A stretch of DNA of 64,000 nt. It comes from Cyanobacteriota bacterium. Lineage in GTDB: Bacteria; Acidobacteriota; Vicinamibacteria; Vicinamibacterales; UBA2999. The notes beneath the pieces are model-generated. The model was given only the letters and a program-made list of their open reading frames with translations. It searched no databases and was not told the origin of the DNA. The DNA lies in the NCBI GenBank assembly GCA_019752015.1, contig JAIEMQ010000044.1:205647-269646 (forward strand). The letters run 5' to 3'. Made by a program: the position numbers and the translations under genes. Below, one piece after another: positions 34,623 to 42,229 of this stretch (positions are counted from its first letter, which is position 1; every line of letters starts with the position of its first letter).

Positions 34623-37508
34623 ATGAGACTGTTAATTGTTCGATCGATTGTGCTGGCCGCGCTGCTCTTCGGGATTGCGGGACCGTCTTCGGCTCAGGTC
34701 TATACCGGCCGCATCGACGTCACCGTGACTGATACGAGCGGCGCGATTCTGCCGGGGGCCACCGTGGAGTTGAGCGGCCCGCAGATGGCCACGGCTCAAG
34801 CCGACGCCCAGGGCGAAGCCCATTTTCTCAACCTGGCGCCAGGCACCTACACCGTGACCGCCACGCTGAGTGGTTTCAACGCGTATACGAACAGGAGAGT
34901 GCCCGTCGTCGCCGGCGGCGCCGTGCCGTTGACGGCCGCCCTGGCCGTTGGTGACGTGACGACCAGCGTCGAAGTCACGGCGGAGTCGCCGGTGATCGAT
35001 CGGCGCCGGACCGCCACGACGACCAACGTCACCAACGAGGAGCTCCAGCAGATTCCGTCGGCTCGCGACCCGTGGGTCGTCCTGCAGACCATCCCCGGCG
35101 TCATCGTCGATCGCGTCAACGTGGGCGGCGCCGAGTCTGGACAGCAGTCCAACTACCAGGCGAAGGGAGCGGGCAGCGGCGAGAACACGTGGAACATCGA
35201 CGGCATCGCCATCACGGACATGGCGGCGCTGGGGTCGTCGCCGACCTACTACGACTTCGACATGTTCGAGGAAATGAACGTCACGACCGGCGGCGCCGCG
35301 TTGCAGAGCCCGACGCCGGGAGTCGCGCTCAACTTCGTGCTGAAATCCGGCACCAACAGCTACCGTGGGTCGTCCCGCATGTATTACGAGAATGAAAGCA
35401 TGCAGGCCAACAACCTGCCCGCGGATTTGCGCGCCAGCCTCGGCGGCACCACCGGCAAAGGCAACCGTATCAAGAACTACAAGGATTACGGCTTCGAGCT
35501 GGGCGGTCCTCTGGTCAAGGATCGGCTCTGGGCCTGGGGCGCGTATGGCAAGACCGACGTCACGCTGCTCACGCTCCAGAACACGCCGGACCAGACCATT
35601 CTGGACAACCGCTCGCTGAAGGTCACCGGCCAGGTCATGCCGGCGATCCGCGCCAACTTCACTTACTTCCGCGGAGACAAGTTGAAGTACGGCCGCGGCG
35701 CCGGTGCCACGCGGCCCCCCGAAACGACGTGGAACCAGAGCGGACCCACCGGTCTGTATAAAGGCGAAGGCAACATCGTTATCGGCAACAACGTGTTTGT
35801 GACCGGACGCGTCGCCTCGGTGGACGGCGGCTTCCAATTGACGCCGCAAGGCGGGCTCGACACGCCGTATTACATAGACGACGCCGGTTCCGTTCGCGGG
35901 TCGTACGTCAAATATCAGACCACGCGGCCGCAGAAGAACGCGTCGGCCGACGGCAACGTGTTTCTCGGACGAAACGAGCTCAAGTTCGGATTTGGATGGC
36001 GGAAAGCCGATGTGGATTCGACGTCGATTGTTCCCGGCCCGAACCGGATCGTCACCGTTCACGACGGTTATCCGAACATGACCGCCGAGGTCGCGGTGTG
36101 GAACGACAATGCGTCCGCGAGCGCGAAGTACCTCAACGCCTACATCGGCGACACCGTGACCTGGCAGCGGCTGACGCTGAACGCGGGCGTGCGGTGGGAC
36201 AGCCAGCGCGCGTCAGTCAACGCGCTCTCGCAAACCGGAAATCCGTCGATCCCCGGCCTGCTGCCCGACCTGACGAGCACGGCAAGAAACAACGTGATTA
36301 CGTGGAACAGCGTCACGCCACGAATCGGTGTGACCTATGCGGTCGACGAGCAACGCAAGACACTCGCGCGCGCCAGTTACGGTTCGTTCGCCTCGCAGTT
36401 GAACTCGTCGGCCGGCAACTTCCTGTCGACGGTCGGCTACCGTGGCGTGTACTTTTACAACGTGACGGATCTCAACGGGAACCGCGTGGTCGATCCGGCG
36501 GAGCTTGCCGGCCGCACGTGTACCGACGCGCTGGCCAACGCCGGGCAGTGCAGCTACTACGGGTTCAATATTACCAATCCAGGCAATGTCGCCGCGCCGA
36601 TCCACACGGTCGGGAACTACAAGACGCCCATCACGCATGAATTCCAGTTGGGCATGGACCGCGAACTGCTGCCGAACTTCGGATTGAGCGGCACGTTCAC
36701 CATGCGTCAATTCACCAATTTCACGTGGCGCAACAACGGCCTGCGCGGCTCGGATTATCAGCAGATCGACACCCTCACCGGCAGCAGTCCGGCCATCGGC
36801 AGCTATAGCGTGCCAATCTACGGCGTGATCCCGGGCCGTATTCCGGCGAACCGCGCCGCGACCACCTATAGCAGCCGGGACGGGTACTCGCAGCGCTATG
36901 TGGGCTTCGAACTGGCGGCCACCAAGCGGCTGTCGAACAAGTGGATGACACGGCTCGCCTTTTCGAGCAATGTCCACCGCGAATATTTCGACGGGCCGCA
37001 GGCCATGACCGACCCGACGCCTTACGTGTCAACGGTCGGGGCGAGCACCAACCAGGACGGTGGCGTCGTAATTCGCACGAGCTCAGGCAGCGGCAAGAGC
37101 GCCATCTACCAGGTACTGCCGAAATACCAGATCAGCGCCAACGGTCTCTACCAGGCGCCATGGGGAATCAACCTCGCCGCCAACCTGAACATGCGCCAGG
37201 GCTTCGCGACGCCCTATTACCGCAGCCAGGTGCCCACCGCCGATCCGGTGGCGGCGCGAAAGTCGGTGCTGCTCCTGACCGATCTCGATAATTCGCGCCT
37301 GCCGTCCGTAACACTGCTGGATTTGCGCATTGGCAAGGAGGTCGTGTTCAACCGCGCGAGGTTCAACCTCGATCTGGACATCTTCAACGCGCTGAACCGG
37401 GCGACCATCCTCGGCCGTCAGTTCGATCTGCGCGTCACGACCGCGAACAACGTGCAGGAGATCATGAATCCGCGCGTGCTGCGTCTGGGCGTGCGATTCA
37501 ATTTCTAG
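34623..37508 (+). CDS. TonB-dependent receptor with carboxypeptidase regulatory-like domain
   Basis: A 961-residue outer-membrane receptor. The signal peptide ends in GPSSAQ; residues about 27-110 are the carboxypeptidase regulatory-like domain (RIDVTVTDTSGAILPGATVE, AQGEAHFLNLAPGTYTVTAT). The plug carries SPVIDRRRTATTTNVTNEEL and NTWNIDGIAITDMAALGSSP. The barrel ends in LRLGVRFNF. Start is ATG 34623 with GAGGAG about 10 bp upstream; a longer reading has no signal peptide. The 175 bp upstream is non-coding and should hold the promoter. A strong terminator follows at 37539. It belongs to the same expanded family as the two receptors earlier in the window. Confidence 0.93.
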   Translation: MRLLIVRSIVLAALLFGIAGPSSAQVYTGRIDVTVTDTSGAILPGATVELSGPQMATAQADAQGEAHFLNLAPGTYTVTATLSGFNAYTNRRVPVVAGGAVPLTAALAVGDVTTSVEVTAESPVIDRRRTATTTNVTNEELQQIPSARDPWVVLQTIPGVIVDRVNVGGAESGQQSNYQAKGAGSGENTWNIDGIAITDMAALGSSPTYYDFDMFEEMNVTTGGAALQSPTPGVALNFVLKSGTNSYRGSSRMYYENESMQANNLPADLRASLGGTTGKGNRIKNYKDYGFELGGPLVKDRLWAWGAYGKTDVTLLTLQNTPDQTILDNRSLKVTGQVMPAIRANFTYFRGDKLKYGRGAGATRPPETTWNQSGPTGLYKGEGNIVIGNNVFVTGRVASVDGGFQLTPQGGLDTPYYIDDAGSVRGSYVKYQTTRPQKNASADGNVFLGRNELKFGFGWRKADVDSTSIVPGPNRIVTVHDGYPNMTAEVAVWNDNASASAKYLNAYIGDTVTWQRLTLNAGVRWDSQRASVNALSQTGNPSIPGLLPDLTSTARNNVITWNSVTPRIGVTYAVDEQRKTLARASYGSFASQLNSSAGNFLSTVGYRGVYFYNVTDLNGNRVVDPAELAGRTCTDALANAGQCSYYGFNITNPGNVAAPIHTVGNYKTPITHEFQLGMDRELLPNFGLSGTFTMRQFTNFTWRNNGLRGSDYQQIDTLTGSSPAIGSYSVPIYGVIPGRIPANRAATTYSSRDGYSQRYVGFELAATKRLSNKWMTRLAFSSNVHREYFDGPQAMTDPTPYVSTVGASTNQDGGVVIRTSSGSGKSAIYQVLPKYQISANGLYQAPWGINLAANLNMRQGFATPYYRSQVPTADPVAARKSVLLLTDLDNSRLPSVTLLDLRIGKEVVFNRARFNLDLDIFNALNRATILGRQFDLRVTTANNVQEIMNPRVLRLGVRFNF

Positions 37509-37538
37509 ACAGCCACAGATTTAGACACCGAATCGATC

Positions 37539-37575
37539 CCCCGGAGTCCGGCACTGCCGGGCTCCGGGGTTTTTA
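37539..37575 (+). terminator. Intrinsic terminator after the receptor gene
   Basis: CCCCGGAG-T-CCGGC pairs with GCCGG-GCTCCGGGG around a short loop and is followed by TTTTTATTTT. It is a strong Rho-independent terminator 31 bp after the receptor stop and only about 20 bp before the next start codon. It therefore insulates the TPR gene or limits read-through into it. Confidence 0.9.
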
Positions 37576-37594
37576 TTTTGGAAGGGCAACGATC

Positions 37595-38524
37595 ATGAAG
37601 ACGACAGCGGGCGTGATGGTCATGATGATGGCGCTGCTCGTCGCGCCAGGCGTGTCCGCGCAGGAATGGCGCGGGATGGGGCGGGCCGGCGGCCGGGTGA
37701 TCGACCAGGACGGCAAGCCCGTAGCCGGCGTCGTGGTGAAGGCCACGCTGCCGCGGGCCGGTAATCGCGGACCCGAGAGCAAATCCAACGCGCGTGGCGA
37801 ATGGGCCATCGGCGGCATCGCCGGCGGCGAATGGGCCCTGGATTTCATCAAGGAGGGATTCGAAACGCGCCGCATCACCGTCAACGTAATGGAAAGCTCG
37901 AGGCTGCCGCCGATGGAGATTCGGCTCGTCGCCAAGGCGGCGCCGGCGGTGGATCCGAATGTTGAAATCCGCGACAAGCTCACCGAGGCGGCGGGCCTGA
38001 TGAACAGCAAGCAGTTCGCCAGGGCACGAGTGATTTATGAGGACCTAGCCGCGCGCTATCCTGACGTCAAGCAATTCCGCCCGCTGATCGCGCGGAGCTA
38101 TTACGGCGAGGGCAACAAGAAGGCGGCCATCGACCAGTTGCGGCACGCGCTGGCGCAGGATCCCGGCAATGTCGAACTGACGCTGCTGCTGGGCAATACC
38201 TTGATGGAGGAGGGACACGCCGAGGAGTCACGCAAGCTGCTCGCCTCGATCGACGAATCGAAGATCACCGAGCCAACGGTGTTCCTGAACGCCGGCATCG
38301 CGCTGCTCAACGACAAGAAGACCGAAGAGGCGCTGCCGTGGTTCGAGAAGGCAGTCGCCCGTTTTCCGTCGCACGCCGACGGCTACTATTATCGCGGGAT
38401 CTCGCAGCTCGCGCTCGGGAAGACGGCGGAGGCGAAGGCCGATCTCGAGAAGTATGTGTCGATCGCGCCAGCCGACGCGCCCGAGTTGGTGACGGCGAAG
38501 AAGATTCTTGAATCGCTGAAGTGA
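37595..38524 (+). CDS. Secreted carboxypeptidase-regulatory-like / TPR protein
   Basis: A 309-residue protein with a signal peptide (VMVMMMALLVAPGVSAQ). Residues about 28-110 are a carboxypeptidase regulatory-like domain (GGRVIDQDGKPVAGVVVKAT, ARGEWAIGGIAGGEWALDF). From about 125 onward are TPR repeats (RARVIYEDLAARYPDVKQF, IDQLRHALAQDPGNVELTLLLGNTL, ALPWFEKAVARFPSHADGYYYRG). GGAAGG lies about 12 bp upstream of the ATG, just after the terminator T-run. The same N-terminal domain type is found in the receptor upstream, so the two may function in one envelope assembly; that is inference. Confidence 0.85.
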   Translation: MKTTAGVMVMMMALLVAPGVSAQEWRGMGRAGGRVIDQDGKPVAGVVVKATLPRAGNRGPESKSNARGEWAIGGIAGGEWALDFIKEGFETRRITVNVMESSRLPPMEIRLVAKAAPAVDPNVEIRDKLTEAAGLMNSKQFARARVIYEDLAARYPDVKQFRPLIARSYYGEGNKKAAIDQLRHALAQDPGNVELTLLLGNTLMEEGHAEESRKLLASIDESKITEPTVFLNAGIALLNDKKTEEALPWFEKAVARFPSHADGYYYRGISQLALGKTAEAKADLEKYVSIAPADAPELVTAKKILESLK

Positions 38525-38545
38525 ACGCCCGCTGCACGTCGCCGG

Positions 38546-39370
38546 CTATCGCTGCACGGCGTCGGGAACGAGGCCGAGAATGAACGACGACACGGCCGTG
38601 GTCCTGAGCGCCACGTAGAAGTTCGTGCCGGTGTTACAGACGTTCTCGGATGTCGCGGAGCTCACCCCGGCAATCGACCACACGCCGCCTTCCGAAAGCA
38701 GGATCGGTCCGCCGGAATCACCGCTGCAGATCGAAGCAACGTTGGGGCCGAACTGCGTCTCGAGCACCGTGCCGGTGGCGGTGATGATGGTCGAGCCGGC
38801 CCGGAACGTTGCCGGGATGTCCTGCTGGTTCCGGCCCCACCCGGCAATCACCGCGGTCTCGCCGGCACGCGCCTCGCGGCTCAGCAGCAGCGGCATCGGC
38901 CGCCGGCCGACCGGCTCGCTCATGATCACGATCGCCACATCGTTGATCGTGCCGCCGCGATAGCCGGGGTGCGCGGTGAACGACGCCGCCACGATTTCCG
39001 GACCGCTGCCGAGGAACACCCGCACCAACTGGACCTCGCTCTTGATGCAGTGCGCGGCGGTCAGGATGGCGCGATCGGCGATGAGTGTGCCGGAACACGC
39101 GCCCACGGCGAAGCCCGCGCGATCACGCATGTTGAGCAGGACGACGGCGGTGTTGCCGGTTGGACATTCAACGCCGTTGAGAATGTTGGCCGACGACGTC
39201 AGGCCGAGCGTGGCGCAGACGCTGGCCGTCGGCGTGTCGATGGTGGGCGTCGGAGCGGCCGGCGCCGGGGCCTGGCCGGCGCCGCCGCCACAGCCCGCAG
39301 CGAGCAGGATCGGCACCGCCATTCCAAGAAGCCGCGTGTGAATTGCGGCGTTCAATCGTGTTGCGACCAT
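38546..39370 (-). CDS. Trypsin-like serine protease lipoprotein
   Basis: A 274-residue S1-family protease. The signal peptide ends in a lipobox (ILLAAGC). The triad is complete: His in ILTAAHCI, Asp in GGTINDVAIVI and Ser in CSGDSGGP. Cysteines in GACSG/AAHC and SICSGDSGG match trypsin-fold disulfides. Substrate unknown; being lipid-anchored it would work at the membrane surface. The ATG at 39370 lies within the last 19 bp of the upstream VWFA gene in another frame, so expression is probably coupled. A longer reading enters the VWFA gene and is rejected. Confidence 0.9.
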   Translation of the reverse strand: MVATRLNAAIHTRLLGMAVPILLAAGCGGGAGQAPAPAAPTPTIDTPTASVCATLGLTSSANILNGVECPTGNTAVVLLNMRDRAGFAVGACSGTLIADRAILTAAHCIKSEVQLVRVFLGSGPEIVAASFTAHPGYRGGTINDVAIVIMSEPVGRRPMPLLLSREARAGETAVIAGWGRNQQDIPATFRAGSTIITATGTVLETQFGPNVASICSGDSGGPILLSEGGVWSIAGVSSATSENVCNTGTNFYVALRTTAVSSFILGLVPDAVQR

Positions 39371-41445
39371 TGCAGCAGCGTCAGCTCTTCTCGCGCCGTT
39401 GTCAGATACGCTCCGGCGAGCGTCACGCAGTGTTCGAGTGCCGCAATCGCTTTCCTGCGATCGTCTTCGGGCGCGATCCATCGCCGCTGGCTGGTGACAT
39501 AGCGGCGGTTGCGCTGATAGCGCAAAGCGTAGGCGCGGCCGAGGTTCAGGAACGCGAGGTCGTCGCGCGGGTTGAGCTCCGTCGTCTTGATCAGCGCCGC
39601 GATACCGTCGTCGAGCGCTCCGCGGCGGACGAGGATCACGCCGATGGCGCTGTGCACCTCGGGGCTTGCCGGCCATCGTGATTCAGCCTGACGGACGACG
39701 GCAAGCGCCGAGGTCAGGTCCGACATCGCGGCATACGCGTCGGCTAAATCCATGTAGATCGGCTGGAAGTCCGGCGTTTCCTTGCGCACCCGTTCCCATG
39801 ATGCGGCGGCAGCAGCGGTCTGGCCGAGCGCCGCCTGACACATGCCGAGCGCATAGAGCACCCACGGCCGCACGCCCGGTTCGGCGGAGGCCCTCACGAA
39901 CGCGGCGTGGGCCGATTCGACGTCGCCCCGTTGATACGCGGTCCACCCGCTCGCGGCCAGCGCACTCGTCGACTCGGAGTCGCGCATCGACAGCGATTCG
40001 ACGCGGCCCTCGGCGTCTGGTCTCAAACGGACGCCGGCGTTCGGCACGGCTTCGGTTCGTTCCAACAAGGTCCCTGCGGTTGTTTCGGTGACGGTCGTCG
40101 CCGTTTCGGGTGACGCTTCGCGGGGCGGCACCGTCACGGAAGCCGGCTCCAACCGCGGAACAGCGGCAGTGCGATCGGTGGTTGCGACAACCGGCTCGGG
40201 CCGCAGCATGCGCGCGGGCTCGAGCGCGAGGTAGCCTCGCCGCGCCCGGACGCGGACGCCGCGTTGCTTGACCTTGACCTCAATCGGCCGGTAGCTGCCG
40301 TCGAGACTGGCGTTGGTTGGCTGATACGCGAGCACGTAATAGCGGCCCGCATCCTCCGCCACCCGCTCGAGCGCGCGGCCGATGTTGTTCTCGTTGCGGA
40401 TCATCAGCCCGCCGGTGTCAACGGCCAGGCTGTTGATGCCGCCGGCAAATCCATCGAACGTCAAGCCGGAGTCGAACACGTCGATGGCCTGGAATTGATC
40501 GATGATGCCGGCATTCGCGGTGCGATTGAGGCCACGGACGTCGATTGCATACACGCGCGCGCCGGCGCGCGTGGTCTGGCCCACCGCCGTCCGCACCAAC
40601 GACTCGAGATCCTGGCTGACGAAGCCGTCGCTCAGCAACACGACGGTCTTCGGGCCGGGCACTCGCGCCAGGCCTCCGGCCAGACCGTTGATCGCATCCA
40701 GGGTCTGCGTGGCCGCCTGGTGTACATCCTGCTGGATCCGCACCGCTTTGCCGCGAACCATCGCCTCCGGGTCGGACCGCTTGCAGGCATCCGGATCGTC
40801 GGCGCACGCGCGTCCGATGGCGCGCTCGAGGACGAGCGTTTCGTTGCGGGAGATGCGGATCGCTTCTTCGAAATCGAGCAGCCGAGGCCACTCGCGCGTG
40901 AGTTCGAGCAGGCGGGTGCGGTTGCCGGCGCGTGGCTTGACTTGCCGTACGGCGTCGAGCAGTTCGCGCTTGACGCTGGTGAGCCGGTTATTGATCATCC
41001 GCTCGCCGGCCAGGATGCCGGCCATGTCGCCGTCGCTGAACCGATCGCGGATGAATGTTTCGACCGCCTGTCGCGCGCGATCGAAGCCGCCGCCGGGGCT
41101 GAGGTGATTGAGATCGAAGAAAAAGATCCACGTGGCGGGTGCGACGGGTGCAACGGGTGCAACGGGTGCGACCGGTGAGACGGGTGCAGCGCCAACAAGG
41201 TGCAGCGCGTCGATGTGTTGCGGCTGGCCACTCTCGAGGAGCTCGAAGTCAGCGGCCGTCAGGCCGCCGACGAAGCGGCCGTCGCGATCGAAGACACGGA
41301 CGTCGACCTCGACGAGCTGGACATCCGACCGGAATGCCGGCGGGGCGGATTGCGGCGCCTGAGCCGCCAGATCGACCGCCGCGGTACCGGCCGCGATCAG
41401 TGCGATGAGAAAAGCGCGCGCGCCGCTGCTACGGCCTGGATACAC
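39352..41445 (-). CDS. VWFA-domain secreted protein with C-terminal TPR repeats
   Basis: A 697-residue protein of the acidobacterial VWFA type. A signal-like segment (FLIALIAAGTAAVDLAAQ) is followed by a small domain (DVQLVEVDVRVFDRDGRFVG, LTAADFELLESGQ), then a VAP-repeat linker, then the VWFA fold (WIFFFDLNHLSPGG with a MIDAS-like D-x-N, KTVVLLSDGFVSQDL, GARVYAIDVRG). The C-terminal half has TPR helices (GWTAYQRGDVESAHAAFVRA, LADAYAAMSDLTSALAVVRQ). Probably exported and protein-binding; function unknown. GTG at 41445 is chosen because it overlaps the upstream stop by 17 bp; a longer reading enters the upstream gene. Confidence 0.85.
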   Translation of the reverse strand: MYPGRSSGARAFLIALIAAGTAAVDLAAQAPQSAPPAFRSDVQLVEVDVRVFDRDGRFVGGLTAADFELLESGQPQHIDALHLVGAAPVSPVAPVAPVAPVAPATWIFFFDLNHLSPGGGFDRARQAVETFIRDRFSDGDMAGILAGERMINNRLTSVKRELLDAVRQVKPRAGNRTRLLELTREWPRLLDFEEAIRISRNETLVLERAIGRACADDPDACKRSDPEAMVRGKAVRIQQDVHQAATQTLDAINGLAGGLARVPGPKTVVLLSDGFVSQDLESLVRTAVGQTTRAGARVYAIDVRGLNRTANAGIIDQFQAIDVFDSGLTFDGFAGGINSLAVDTGGLMIRNENNIGRALERVAEDAGRYYVLAYQPTNASLDGSYRPIEVKVKQRGVRVRARRGYLALEPARMLRPEPVVATTDRTAAVPRLEPASVTVPPREASPETATTVTETTAGTLLERTEAVPNAGVRLRPDAEGRVESLSMRDSESTSALAASGWTAYQRGDVESAHAAFVRASAEPGVRPWVLYALGMCQAALGQTAAAAASWERVRKETPDFQPIYMDLADAYAAMSDLTSALAVVRQAESRWPASPEVHSAIGVILVRRGALDDGIAALIKTTELNPRDDLAFLNLGRAYALRYQRNRRYVTSQRRWIAPEDDRRKAIAALEHCVTLAGAYLTTAREELTLLQWSQHD
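41134..41187 (-). repeat. Coding 9-bp minisatellite
   Basis: Six 9-bp units (consensus GCACCCGTT in the sense direction) encode the V-A-P repeats of the linker between the N-terminal domain and the VWFA domain. Being a multiple of three, copy changes alter only linker length. Confidence 0.9.
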
Positions 41446-42217
41446 GCGCCACCTGCAGCGTGAATTTCTTGCGGCCCTCGCGTTCCACCCAGGCCAGCCG
41501 TGTCGCATCGGGCGACCACGCGGGCAGCAGGCCGTTCCCGCTCGTCGACACTTCTTTCTTGATGCCCTGGTCGTCCATCACGATGATGCGGCCGTTCTTC
41601 ACGGCGGCAAACGCAAGGACCCTGCTGCCGCGCGGCCCCCACCCGAACGTCAGGCCGGGCACGATCACCGAGTTGACGAACTCGCCGACCAGCTCGCCGT
41701 TGAGGAACATCGAGTGCACGAGCGAGGTCTGGCGGCTGTAAGCGGCCGAGACGCCGTCGCCCGCGCTGGCGCCGGTCGCCACGCCGACGCCGCCGCGCGC
41801 GAGATCACCGCCCATCGGGGCCGAAACGGTTTTTTCCGTGCGCGATTCTGATTTCAAATCAATCTTCATCGGCGGGCCGTCTGGGGAAATCTGGCCGCTC
41901 TTGCTGGTCCAGTATGCGGATGCCCACTCCGGTTCGGCCGGCACTTCCTGACGCCGTCCGGTGTCGGCGGCCAGCACGTAGTGCTTGAGTTTGCCGCCGC
42001 CCTGGCCGAAGTTGCCGTCGAGCATTTGCAGGTAAAACTGCGAGCCGTCCGGCGACCAGGCCAGCCTCGCCGGCTGGCCCTTCATGCGATCGGTGTCAAT
42101 CTCGCTGATCTGTACCGGCGCGGCAACCGTGATGGTGCCGACGTTGAGCGGCTGCTGCGCCGCGGCGGCGATCGAGATCCCGAAGCTTGCGATCGATGTC
42201 ATCAAGCCGGTTCGCAT
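41429..42217 (-). CDS. Secreted beta-propeller-like (WD40/TolB-type) protein
   Basis: A 262-residue protein with a signal peptide (LMTSIASFGISIAAAAQQ). Recognisable blade motifs are ARLAWSPDGSQFYLQML and LLPAWSPDATRLAWVEREG, the SPDG...-type signature of TolB/PD40 repeats; the middle is less regular (LTFGWGPRGSRVLAFAAVKN). Only about three blades are visible, so it may form part of a propeller or an oligomeric one. It lies between the two VWFA genes; its stop overlaps the downstream VWFA start and its start is 12 bp after the upstream VWFA stop. A protein-interaction role is likely. Confidence 0.78.
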   Translation of the reverse strand: MRTGLMTSIASFGISIAAAAQQPLNVGTITVAAPVQISEIDTDRMKGQPARLAWSPDGSQFYLQMLDGNFGQGGGKLKHYVLAADTGRRQEVPAEPEWASAYWTSKSGQISPDGPPMKIDLKSESRTEKTVSAPMGGDLARGGVGVATGASAGDGVSAAYSRQTSLVHSMFLNGELVGEFVNSVIVPGLTFGWGPRGSRVLAFAAVKNGRIIVMDDQGIKKEVSTSGNGLLPAWSPDATRLAWVEREGRKKFTLQVARVSRP

Positions 42218-42229
42218 CACGTGCCTCGT

